Shown here: positions 27,646-35,591 of the stretch, piece after piece
Position numbering within the stretch: position 1 is the first letter of the stretch
Layout of the letters: each line of letters opens with the position of its first letter
From: Hyphomicrobiales bacterium
Lineage (GTDB): Bacteria > Pseudomonadota > Alphaproteobacteria > Rhizobiales > Rhizobiaceae
Reading direction: 5' to 3'
Assembly: GCA_900473685.1 (NCBI GenBank)
Contig: UCNE01000026.1
Coordinates: 56,233 to 120,232 of the forward strand
DNA length: 64,000 bases
Made by a program: the position numbers and the translations under genes
Notes under the pieces: model-generated
The model's input: only the letters and a program-made list of their open reading frames with translations
Databases searched by the model: none
What the model was told of the DNA's origin: nothing

Positions 27646-27771
27646 CTTCTCCCCAGCGGGGAGAAGTGCCGAACGGAGTGAGGCGATGAGGGGGCGGTTC
27701 GGCAAGCTCGTCAATGAATGGTTTCGCCCCCTCATCCGTCCCTTTGGGCCACCTTCTCCCTGACGGAGAAG
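27646..27771. repeat. RIME-type composite palindromic repeat, copy 2
   Basis: C-T-T-C-T-C-C-C-C/G-G-G-G-A-G-A-A-G at 27646-27666, G-A-T-G-A-G-G-G-G-G-C-G (27685-27696) paired with its complement at 27725-27736, and C-T-T-C-T-C-C/G-G-A-G-A-A-G at 27753-27771. It has the same order and orientation as copy 3. It fills the space between the DDAH-like gene and the hydroxyacid oxidase gene. Confidence 0.8.
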
Positions 27772-27782
27772 AGGAGACTATC

Positions 27783-28700
27783 CTACGCCGCTTCCCTGAT
27801 CAGCGCCTGCGCCATGCAATGAATGCCGCCGCCGGTCTTGGAGATTTCGCTCATGTCTATGGCGGCGACCTCGAAACCGCGGGCGCGCAGGTTTTCGATC
27901 AGGGCTTTCGACGATGTCGGGGCGATGACGCGATCCTTGCCGAGCGACATGAAATTGCAGCCGAGAGCCATCGTGTCCTGGAAGGGAACGTCGATGATCT
28001 CGTGGCCCTTGGCTTTCAACCAGTCGACGATTCCGGGTTCCGTGCAGGCAAGGCACACGGCGGTGAGCTTTTCGGCAATCGGCACGACCATCAGGTCGAT
28101 ATGGACGTAATACTCGTCGATGAACGCAAGGCGGGTTTCCCAGCCTTCTTTCTTGAACCAGTCTTCAACTTGCCGGGCGCCTTCCTCCTGCGTGCGGGCG
28201 CCGCCGCAGCCGATCAGGACGCAACCGTCCTCGATAACGTTGAAATCGCCGCCTTCGAAGGTTCCGGCCGTCACCATGTCGTAGATCGGAATACCGAGTT
28301 TTTCATAGGTGCGGATGGCCGCATAGTTTTCGCCGCGCCGCCACCAGTTGGCCATGGCGGTAATGATGGCGCCATAGGGCGTCATGACGCTCGAGTCGCG
28401 TGAGTAGACCTGCATCGGCAGTTCCGGCGTCGGCTCGTGCCAGTGAATTTTCACGCCGAAATGCTCGTAGGCCGAAACCAGTTCCTTGTGCTGCGATTGC
28501 GCCACCTGGATATTGCAGGGCGCTTCGCGCAGGTGCTTTCGCGACAGCGAGCTGGTGGAGAGATGCCGCAGATGCGCCGGCGAGCCGAGCAATACATCCG
28601 TCAGCGGATCGGTTTCGTTCTTGAAGCCCCAGCGGGTGAGGGGAGCCGTGCCGCCCTTGGGATTGCGGTGCTGAAGCGAAAAGGGCTCGTTGAACTGCAT
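27783..28700 (-). CDS. DDAH-like amidinohydrolase (guanidino-modifying family)
   Basis: 305 residues of the arginine deiminase / dimethylarginine dimethylaminohydrolase superfamily (five-bladed beta/alpha propeller). E-G-G-D-F-N-V (149-155) supplies the acidic guanidine-binding residues, H200 lies in V-H-I-D, and the nucleophile is C295 in G-G-G-I-H-C-M near the C-terminus. Such enzymes hydrolyse a guanidino group, giving citrulline from arginine or methylarginine, or transfer amidino groups. ATG 28700 has G-G-A-G-G upstream and is separated from the M20 gene stop by one base, so both are translationally coupled. The exact substrate is open. Confidence 0.88.
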   Translation of the reverse strand: MQFNEPFSLQHRNPKGGTAPLTRWGFKNETDPLTDVLLGSPAHLRHLSTSSLSRKHLREAPCNIQVAQSQHKELVSAYEHFGVKIHWHEPTPELPMQVYSRDSSVMTPYGAIITAMANWWRRGENYAAIRTYEKLGIPIYDMVTAGTFEGGDFNVIEDGCVLIGCGGARTQEEGARQVEDWFKKEGWETRLAFIDEYYVHIDLMVVPIAEKLTAVCLACTEPGIVDWLKAKGHEIIDVPFQDTMALGCNFMSLGKDRVIAPTSSKALIENLRARGFEVAAIDMSEISKTGGGIHCMAQALIREAA

Positions 28701-28701
28701 G

Positions 28702-30288
28702 TCATGCCTCCGAGGTTGAGGGTTTGGGAATCCACCAGTCGCGGCCACGGGCGGTGGTCACATATTCGGGCCAGCGGAAATGGATGGGGGGCGCGTAGTC
28801 ACAAAGGGGCGGGATCCATTTCGATCCGCCAATGCCGCCGCCGGTGCGTTCATTGAACTCGGTCTTGGCAGCGGCGCGAACCGTCTCGTCTTCGAGAAGC
28901 CGGATGGCCGACAGGGAAAGAGTCTTGGCCGCACAAAGGACTGTCGGGTCGATCGTGGCGGGAATGCCGCCGAGCGCATTGGAGACCCAGACGGGATAGG
29001 TGTAGCCGGATGGCGCTTTCAGCGCCGGGCGGGCGATGTAGAAGCGCGCGGTCGGAGCGTGCCAGCTCATGTCGGTATAGTCGTCCGAGGTGGAATTCAG
29101 CTGCGAAGGGGCGAGGTCACGCCGCAGAACCGCTTCGGCGTCTTGCGGTGAAATCAGCTTTTCCATTTCGTTGATAAAGGGCTGCTCCATCACGTCCACG
29201 CCGAGATTGGCCTGGATTTCGCGGGCGACATCCTTAGCGGCCTCGTCCCAGCGCGGTGCGCCGACTGACTGGAGAGCATCCCAGACAAGGTTTGCCATGG
29301 CGTGATTGGCAAGGCCGGGCCGGGATTTGGAGACCCAGTGGCGTTCATAGCGGCAACCGGTCATGGCGGCAGCGGCGGCGGCATTGCGGTCGAGGACCGA
29401 AGCCACCTGCTCGGCCATGGCGATGGTCGGAACGCGGATCATGTACTGGATTTCGGCAAGGCCTGCCGGCAGATTGTCGGCGGTCGCCTGGCCGGCCGTC
29501 AGGATCGCCTCACTGATCGACCAGCCGCCCTGATGGGTGAGCATCGAGTCACGCAGGGCCTTCGATGCCATGTACATCGTCATCAGCGCGTCGTTGGCGC
29601 CGGGCGCGCGCACGGCGGAGTGCGATTGCGGGATTGGTGCGTCGTCACTGCGGCCCCAGGCTTCCGGCTGATCGCAGATGAAGCGGTAGATCATCGAATA
29701 GGCAGCGCCGCAGTGTGTGTCCCAACGCACCGTGTTGCACATCGGCAGCATGTAGAACGGGTGGAACGAAAACATGCCGGCGAGGCCGTCATAATAGCCC
29801 TTGGCCGCGTGGATCGGCTTGGAACCGCGCACTTTTTCCGCCGGTTCGCCGGTAAAGCGCAGGGTGCCCCTGATGTCGTGCCGTTGCATCGCCGCCTTGG
29901 TGGCGAGCAGGCCGCCGAGCGAACCAATGCCGAGTGCGGAATGCGGGTCGGTATGGCCGCCAGCTTCAAAACTCAGGCCGTTGCGGGCTTCTCTTCGTGT
30001 CGCTGCGGCCTGGCAATTGCCGGGAACGGCGTCGTATTCCGCGTACATGCCGATGACCGGCCCGGGACCGTTACTCCATTCGGCGCAGAATGCCGTCGGC
30101 ATGCCGGCCGAGCCTTCCTCGACGGAAAAGCCCTGTTTGCGCAGAAGGTCGACATACCATGCTGCCGATTCATATTCGCGCCACGCTGTTTCTCCGAAAC
30201 CGAAAATACGCGCCGTCCAGTCAGACAGATCGGTCCGGATGGCGTCGACATAGGTCAACGCAGATGACTGGGCGGCGGATATCGGCAC
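28702..30288 (-). CDS. AbgB-like M20 family amidohydrolase
   Basis: About 528 residues, similar to aminobenzoyl-glutamate utilisation protein B: Y-V-D-A-I-R-T-D-L-S-D-W near the start, I-F-G-F-G-E-T-A-W-R-E, M-Y-A-E-Y-D-A-V-P-G, G-G-H-T-D-P-H-S-A-L-G and T-G-E-P-A-E-K. In known AbgB-type proteins the last two read G-H-x-C-G-H and P-A-E-E, so a Cys-to-Asp and a Glu-to-Lys change touch the metal site. It should cleave an amide bond. The open frame continues to 31023 but there it is antisense to the lysR gene; GTG 30288 is the best start I see, with a weak ribosome site. Coupled to the DDAH-like gene. Confidence 0.83.
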   Translation of the reverse strand: MPISAAQSSALTYVDAIRTDLSDWTARIFGFGETAWREYESAAWYVDLLRKQGFSVEEGSAGMPTAFCAEWSNGPGPVIGMYAEYDAVPGNCQAAATRREARNGLSFEAGGHTDPHSALGIGSLGGLLATKAAMQRHDIRGTLRFTGEPAEKVRGSKPIHAAKGYYDGLAGMFSFHPFYMLPMCNTVRWDTHCGAAYSMIYRFICDQPEAWGRSDDAPIPQSHSAVRAPGANDALMTMYMASKALRDSMLTHQGGWSISEAILTAGQATADNLPAGLAEIQYMIRVPTIAMAEQVASVLDRNAAAAAAMTGCRYERHWVSKSRPGLANHAMANLVWDALQSVGAPRWDEAAKDVAREIQANLGVDVMEQPFINEMEKLISPQDAEAVLRRDLAPSQLNSTSDDYTDMSWHAPTARFYIARPALKAPSGYTYPVWVSNALGGIPATIDPTVLCAAKTLSLSAIRLLEDETVRAAAKTEFNERTGGGIGGSKWIPPLCDYAPPIHFRWPEYVTTARGRDWWIPKPSTSEA

Positions 30289-30447
30289 AGAGGCTTCGTT
30301 TCGCTGGAGAGATCGGATCAGGTACTGCGGTGAGTTAAGCGCCGTTCCGATCTTCGAAAAAGTGAAATGTTTTCCCGCCTTCGACAAATTAAGTTCGCCA
30401 ATGCTCAAAATCCGGACTAGCTTCTCATCCGGATCAGGAGGCTGCCG

Positions 30448-31344
30448 ATGCAGAGAATTCCATCGACACAGGCTTTGCGTGCATTGGAGAGTTTTGCGCG
30501 TCACGGCACGGTCTGGAAGGCGGCGGACGAGCTCAACCTGACGCGCAGCGCCATCAGCCATCAGCTGCGCTTGCTGGAGCGGGAGCTCGGCTTCCAGATC
30601 TTCAACCGGGTTGGCACGCGTATCGAGTTGACGGAGCAGGGGCTCGGCTATGCCGCCGATATCAGGCAGGCGCTGAACGCCATTGCGGGTTCCGCCTCGC
30701 GCCATGCCAATCGCGGCGTCAGTGGTTCGATCACCGTCAGCTGCCCGCCGGGTTTCGCCTCCAACTGGTTGTGCAACTACATTTCCCACTTTCGCGATGC
30801 CTATCCCGATGTGCGGATTTCCATCGTCACGCCGCGCCGGTTGGACGATATCAGCAACCCGGATGTCGACGTTTTCATCGCGTTCGGCACGGGAAACTGG
30901 CCGTCGATGCAGGTGGAACTGATCATCGAAGTGGAGTTTGCGCCGCTCTGCAGCCCGGCTTTGCTGAACAAGATTGGCGGTCTCAACGGGCCGAACGACA
31001 TCAAGAAAATGTGCCTTCTGCACCTCACGGATTATGAGGACTGGGAGACATGGCTAGCGCTGGCCGGGGTCGATCAAAGCTATGCGTCGACCGGCATCGT
31101 GTTCTCCGACATGAACCTGGTTTTCGCTGCAACCCTGTCGGGGCAGGGTGTTGCCGTTGGCGACCGATTTACCTGCCGGCACGCGATGAACAGCGGCCAA
31201 TTGGTGCAGCCGTTTGATATCAGCATCAACTCCAGCCGCTCCTATTATCTGGTGACATCGGAGGCCAAGGCCGACAATCAGGCCGTCGTGGCGTTCAGTT
31301 CGTGGCTGCGCTCCGAGATGCTTAAAAATGACGCAGATGCCTAG
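30448..31344 (+). CDS. LysR-family regulator (GcvA-like)
   Basis: 298 residues: N-terminal winged helix with T-Q-A-L-R-A-L-E-S-F-A-R-H-G-T and L-N-L-T-R-S-A-I-S-H-Q-L-R-L-L-E (about 7-48), then a substrate-binding domain. The GcvA-like type usually governs amino-acid-related genes. It is divergent from the M20/DDAH-like operon and is followed after about 120 nt by a polyamine-type ABC transporter operon, so both are likely targets. ATG 30448 has A-G-G-A-G-G upstream. Confidence 0.9.
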   Translation: MQRIPSTQALRALESFARHGTVWKAADELNLTRSAISHQLRLLERELGFQIFNRVGTRIELTEQGLGYAADIRQALNAIAGSASRHANRGVSGSITVSCPPGFASNWLCNYISHFRDAYPDVRISIVTPRRLDDISNPDVDVFIAFGTGNWPSMQVELIIEVEFAPLCSPALLNKIGGLNGPNDIKKMCLLHLTDYEDWETWLALAGVDQSYASTGIVFSDMNLVFAATLSGQGVAVGDRFTCRHAMNSGQLVQPFDISINSSRSYYLVTSEAKADNQAVVAFSSWLRSEMLKNDADA

Positions 31345-31463
31345 CCGCCCGCTCACGGATCAGGCGGGTTTTGGCAAATTATATTTGTCCAAGCGGGGAA
31401 AAGATTTCGTTTGTCCTGTTGCTAAAACGCCCATACGATTTCGGTGTTGGAAAAGGAGCGTCT

Positions 31464-32537
31464 ATGCAGAGCGGACACGAGGCGGCCGAAATCACAGCGA
31501 ACGGAATAGGCAAGGCCTATGGTGATTTCCATGCCCTGCGCGATATTTCGCTGACCATCGGCTCCGGTGAATTCCTGACGCTTCTCGGCCCTTCCGGCTC
31601 TGGTAAAAGCACGTTCCTGATGATCCTGGCGGGCTTCGAGACGCCGACATCAGGAACCCTGCGCAAAAACGGCGCCGATATAACGGCCGTTCCAGCCGAG
31701 AAGCGTGCCTTCGGTATGGTCTTCCAAGGGTACGCGCTGTTTCCACACATGACGGTCGAGCAGAACATCGCCTTTCCGTTGCAGGTGCAGCGCCGCGCTG
31801 ATGCCGATATCAAGCGCAGCGTCGATCGGATTATCGATCGCGTCGGTCTGCGTGGGCATGAAAAGAAACGGCCGGCCGGCCTCTCCGGCGGCCAGCAGCA
31901 GCGTGTCGCCCTGGCGCGAGCCCTGGTGTTCGAGCCCTCCGTTCTCCTGCTCGATGAGCCGTTTTCGGCGCTCGACAAGAACCTGCGCTCCTCGATGCAG
32001 GAAGAAGTTCGCCGCCTGCATCAGGAGACCGGAACGACCTTCGTGTTCGTTACGCATGATCAGTCCGAGGCGCTGGCGCTGTCGACGCGCATCGGCATCT
32101 TCAACCAGGGGCAGTTGCAGCAGATCGGTACGCCGAAGGACGTTTATGAGCGGCCGGCCAACCGGTTTGTTGCGGAGTTCCTCGGTGACGTGAACTTCCT
32201 GTCGCTGTCATCGGTCAAGGCAACGGCGGATGGCGCCGAAGGGCTGTTTGAAGGGCATCCGATGCGGATCTGCGCGCCCGGCCAGTCTGTCAGCGAGCAT
32301 TTTGCCATCCGGCCCGAGCATATGGTGATGTTCGAGCAGGCGCCTGCCGAGGGCAATATGCTGAAGGCCGAAATCGGCGACATCACCTATCTCGGCGCCG
32401 AAACGCGCTTCGGCCTGAAGACGTCGGGTGGCATCGATCTTGTTTTGCAAATGCCGACGCGGGAGGTGAAGAGCGCCTTTCAGCCGGGACGGCAGGTCTG
32501 GGCCGGCTGGCCCGCCAACCAGGGTTTCTTTCTGTAA
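31464..32537 (+). CDS. ABC transporter ATP-binding protein, polyamine (PotA) type
   Basis: 357 residues. Walker A G-P-S-G-S-G-K-S, signature L-S-G-G-Q-Q-Q-R, Walker B L-L-L-D-E-P-F-S-A-L-D and the C-terminal TOBE region (about 280-350) place it in the PotA/FbpC importer class. ATG 31464 has A-A-A-A-G-G-A-G upstream; the longer frame from 31371 has none. First of four transport genes for a small, probably cationic substrate, followed by a 2-ketoarginine-decarboxylase-like gene. Inner membrane, cytoplasmic face. Confidence 0.92.
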   Translation: MQSGHEAAEITANGIGKAYGDFHALRDISLTIGSGEFLTLLGPSGSGKSTFLMILAGFETPTSGTLRKNGADITAVPAEKRAFGMVFQGYALFPHMTVEQNIAFPLQVQRRADADIKRSVDRIIDRVGLRGHEKKRPAGLSGGQQQRVALARALVFEPSVLLLDEPFSALDKNLRSSMQEEVRRLHQETGTTFVFVTHDQSEALALSTRIGIFNQGQLQQIGTPKDVYERPANRFVAEFLGDVNFLSLSSVKATADGAEGLFEGHPMRICAPGQSVSEHFAIRPEHMVMFEQAPAEGNMLKAEIGDITYLGAETRFGLKTSGGIDLVLQMPTREVKSAFQPGRQVWAGWPANQGFFL

Positions 32538-32615
32538 GTGCTTTGAACGTGCCTAAACGTGCTTGATACGAGCGACGCCGATAAAGGCGCGCCGCAAAAA
32601 CCAGAGGAGAACGGC

Positions 32616-33695
32616 ATGAGCGAAATATTGGCAACAGGCGGGATCTCCCGCCGCAGATTTACCCAGCTGGCGGCGCTGTTTCTATCGGTCAGCCCGATCG
32701 CGCTTGGCGCAACGCGCGGCTGGGCGGCAGAGGGCGAACTGGTCTTCGTCAACTGGGGCGGCGATGCCGGCCCGGCCTATGACAAGGCCTATGGCGCGCC
32801 CTTCAAGGAAGAAGCCGGCATCACGGTGAGACAGGACGGCTCCGGCCCGACGGAAGGTGCTGTCGCCGCGCAGTTCACAAGCGGCAAGCCCTCCTGGGAT
32901 ATCGTCGATATCGACCCCTTTTCAGCCGAAGCGCTCGGCAAGAAGGGCATGATGGAGGCGATCGACTATGCGATCGTCGACAAGACGAAGATGCGTGAGG
33001 GTTTCGGCTGGGAATACTCCGCCTCAAGTTATTTCTTCTCCTATATAATCGCATACGATGCCTCGAAATTCGGCGACAAGGTGCCGGCCGGCATGGCCGA
33101 TTTCTTCGACGTCGAGAAATTCCCCGGCAAGCGCTCGCTCTACAAATGGGGGGCGGGCATGTGGGAAGCAGCGCTTCTCGCGGATGGCGTCGAGCCTGCG
33201 AAACTCTATCCTCTGGACCTCGAACGCGCGCACAAGAAGCTTGCGGCGTTCAAAGACAATGTCGTTTCCTATTGGGGCGGCGGGGCCGAAAGCCAGTCAG
33301 TTCTTCTGAACGGCGAAGCCTCGATGGCGCTGATCTGGTCCACCCGCGCCGGTCTGATCGAGAAGGATTCCGGCGGTTCGATCAAGTTCGTCTGGGATCA
33401 GGGACTGATTTCGCCCGGCGCCATGGGCGTGATCAAGGGCAATCCGGGCGGCAAGGACAACGCGATGAAGTTCATCGCCTCGGCGCAGGACCCGAAGAAA
33501 CAGGTGATCATGTTCGAGATGCTCGGCCAAGGGCCAGCAAACCCGGCGGCCGACAGCCTGCTCTCACCGGAACAGGCGCGTCTCAGCCCCGTCGATCCGG
33601 CCAACATGTCCAAGCAGATCGCGCTCGACATGAGCTGGTACGAGACCAATTACGGCCCGGCGCTGGACGAGTATACCAAGATCATTTCGGCTTGA
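32616..33695 (+). CDS. Periplasmic substrate-binding protein, PotD-like, twin-arginine signal
   Basis: 359 residues with an N-terminal S-R-R-R-F-T-Q-L (11-18) and a hydrophobic stretch ending A-A, read as a Tat-type signal peptide. The mature part begins E-L-V-F-V-N-W-G-G, the usual start of PotD/SpuD-type proteins that bind polyamines or similar cations. ATG 32616 has G-A-G-G-A-G-A-A upstream. A RIME repeat follows the stop codon and separates this gene from the permeases, which may let it be expressed at a higher level. Confidence 0.9.
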   Translation: MSEILATGGISRRRFTQLAALFLSVSPIALGATRGWAAEGELVFVNWGGDAGPAYDKAYGAPFKEEAGITVRQDGSGPTEGAVAAQFTSGKPSWDIVDIDPFSAEALGKKGMMEAIDYAIVDKTKMREGFGWEYSASSYFFSYIIAYDASKFGDKVPAGMADFFDVEKFPGKRSLYKWGAGMWEAALLADGVEPAKLYPLDLERAHKKLAAFKDNVVSYWGGGAESQSVLLNGEASMALIWSTRAGLIEKDSGGSIKFVWDQGLISPGAMGVIKGNPGGKDNAMKFIASAQDPKKQVIMFEMLGQGPANPAADSLLSPEQARLSPVDPANMSKQIALDMSWYETNYGPALDEYTKIISA

Positions 33696-33700
33696 TGGTC

Positions 33701-33825
33701 TTCTCTTCTCCCCAGTGGGGAGAAGTGCCGAGTGAAACGAGGCGATGAGGGGGCGGCGAATCCAGAGTCTGCCGCCCCCTCATCCGGCGCTGCGCGCCAC
33801 CTTCTCCCCGGCGGGGAGAAGAGGG
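33701..33825. repeat. RIME-type composite palindromic repeat, copy 3 (inside an operon)
   Basis: Three perfect stems: 33705-33713 with 33717-33725, G-A-T-G-A-G-G-G-G-G-C-G-G-C (33744-33757) with its 14-nt complement at 33771-33784, and 33801-33809 with 33813-33821. It sits between the binding-protein gene and the first permease gene of one ABC operon, where a strong RNA structure can protect the upstream message. Confidence 0.85.
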
Positions 33826-33876
33826 AGCATGGCGCCGCTATCGTATCAAGCACGTATCCCAGAAAGGAGAGCCGCT

Positions 33877-34704
33877 ATGAAATCCGATAGACTGAAACCG
33901 GCGCTCCTGCTTAGCCCCCTCGTTTTGTTTCTCGGCCTTGCCTATCTCGTGCCTTTTCTCGGTGTCATGCAGTGGAGCGTCACGTTGCCGGAGCCAGGCT
34001 TCGGTCAATATGGCAAGGCAGTCACCGATCCGTTGATCCAGTCGGTGTTTTTCCGGACCTTCCGCATCTGTTTGATCGTCACGGTCTGCGCCGTCGCGGC
34101 CGCCTATACGATTGCCTATGTCTGGGTGCGCGGCACGCCGGCGCAACGGCTGGTGACGGAACTTTGTATCCTCATTCCCTTCTGGATTTCGGTGCTGACC
34201 CGCGCCTTCGGCTGGGTGGCGCTTCTGTCCAATCGCGGGCTGATCAATACCTGGCTGCAAGCAGCCGGCATCATTTCCGAGCCGCTGACGATGGTGCGCA
34301 ATGAGTTTGGCGTCGTGCTCGGCATGATGCATTTCCTCATTCCATTTGCGGTATTTCCGATCGCCTCGGCGATGCGCAGCCTTGACGAGCGCGTCTTTCT
34401 AGCGGCCCGCGGTATGGGCGCATCGCGGCTGCGCATTTTCTGGTCGATCTTCGTGCCGATGACAATGCCGGGCATTCTCGGGGCCGGGCTGATGGTTTTC
34501 GTCTTTGCGCTCGGTTTCTTCATCACTCCGGCGATCCTCGGTGGTGGCCGCAGTGTCATGATTGCCGAACTGATCTATCTGCGCCTGTTCCAGAGCCCGG
34601 ACTGGGGCCTGGGAGCCGCCATCAGCGTCATCCTCATGCTGATTGTCGGGGCGCTCCTGATCCTGATGCTGCGGCTGGTGCGGCCCAACAAGATGCTGGG
34701 TTGA
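33877..34704 (+). CDS. ABC transporter permease, PotB type
   Basis: 275 residues with about six membrane helices and the cytoplasmic loop A-A-R-G-M-G-A-S-R-L-R-I-F-W-S-I-F-V-P, the ATPase-contacting motif of importer permeases. ATG 33877 has A-A-A-G-G-A-G-A upstream; the frame is open back through the RIME repeat, but that part is not coding. The second permease starts 4 nt after its stop. Inner membrane. Confidence 0.92.
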   Translation: MKSDRLKPALLLSPLVLFLGLAYLVPFLGVMQWSVTLPEPGFGQYGKAVTDPLIQSVFFRTFRICLIVTVCAVAAAYTIAYVWVRGTPAQRLVTELCILIPFWISVLTRAFGWVALLSNRGLINTWLQAAGIISEPLTMVRNEFGVVLGMMHFLIPFAVFPIASAMRSLDERVFLAARGMGASRLRIFWSIFVPMTMPGILGAGLMVFVFALGFFITPAILGGGRSVMIAELIYLRLFQSPDWGLGAAISVILMLIVGALLILMLRLVRPNKMLG

Positions 34705-34708
34705 GCCG

Positions 34709-35515
34709 ATGTCGATGAAACCGACGCCGATTGCCGTGTTCCTCGCCTTTGTGGTGGCGCTGTTCCTGATTCTGCCGCTGATTGCTGTCGTGCCGGTCTC
34801 CTTCACCCCGGCGCGCTTCCTGTCGATGCCGACCGATGTCTGGTCACTCAGGCACTATCAGGCCCTTCTCGACAACCCGGCTTGGCTACAGAGCATCTGG
34901 CTCAGCCTGCGCATCGGTATCCTCAGTTCGGTAATCGCGACGCTTTTGGCGCTGATGTTCAGCCTTGGCATCTGGATGTTCCGGCCCTGGTTCGGCAGCC
35001 TGCTGTTCGGCTTCGTGCTCTTGCCGATGGTGGCGCCGCCGGTCGTTTCGGCCATCACGCTGTATTTCTTCCTGACGACGCTATCCAAGATGAACGATAT
35101 CGTCGCCTATGACACGTGGGTTGGCGTCGCCGTCGCCCATGCCGTGATGATTGCGCCGTTCGCGGTGGTAATGATCACCGTGGCATTGGCGCAGGTGGAC
35201 CGGCGGATCGATCTGGCGGCGCGCGGTTTTGGCGCTTCCGTCAGCCAGCGGGTGTTTAAGGTTATCTTGCCGAACATCAAGTTTGGCATCTTCACCGCCT
35301 TCTTCCTGTCCTTCGTGCTTTCTTGGGAAGAAATCGGCGTAACGCTGTTCATCACCAGCGTCGATGCGGTGACCCTGCCGCGGATGATGTGGATGGGACT
35401 GCGCGACAATATCGATCCGGCCATCGCAGCAATCTCGGTGATCCTGATTGGCATCGTTATTTCGGTCATTCTGGTAAAGACCGCCGTCACCTTCAAGCTT
35501 TCCCGCAGAACCTGA
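34709..35515 (+). CDS. ABC transporter permease, PotC type
   Basis: 268 residues, about six membrane helices, with the permease loop A-A-R-G-F-G-A-S-V-S-Q-R-V-F-K and L-P-N-I-K-F-G-I. It pairs with the preceding permease to form the membrane channel. Two ATGs (34709 and 34715) are possible and the ribosome site is weak, consistent with coupling to the gene before. Last transport gene; the TPP enzyme follows after about 76 nt. Confidence 0.92.
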   Translation: MSMKPTPIAVFLAFVVALFLILPLIAVVPVSFTPARFLSMPTDVWSLRHYQALLDNPAWLQSIWLSLRIGILSSVIATLLALMFSLGIWMFRPWFGSLLFGFVLLPMVAPPVVSAITLYFFLTTLSKMNDIVAYDTWVGVAVAHAVMIAPFAVVMITVALAQVDRRIDLAARGFGASVSQRVFKVILPNIKFGIFTAFFLSFVLSWEEIGVTLFITSVDAVTLPRMMWMGLRDNIDPAIAAISVILIGIVISVILVKTAVTFKLSRRT

Positions 35516-35552
35516 GGCTGGCCACTCCCGGATGTTGGGCGCCGATGAATTA

Positions 35553-35562
35553 TACAATTGTA
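35553..35562. promoter_or_regulatory. Short palindrome upstream of the TPP enzyme gene
   Basis: T-A-C-A-A-T-T-G-T-A is a perfect 10-bp palindrome 30 bp before the start of the decarboxylase gene, in AT-rich DNA unlike the surroundings. It may be a regulator site that lets this gene be controlled apart from the transporter. Tentative. Confidence 0.3.
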
Positions 35563-35591
35563 CAGCAGCAGATGAGACGAGGAATACCCGC

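Noticed and set aside
30289..31023. Open extension giving the M20 amidohydrolase about 245 more N-terminal residues
   Set aside because: It runs antisense through most of the lysR gene, its protein is of unnatural composition, and the conserved AbgB-like start lies at about 30288.
33745..33876. Possible N-terminal extension of the first polyamine-type permease
   Set aside because: It translates the RIME repeat; the true start at 33877 has a strong ribosome site and membrane helix.
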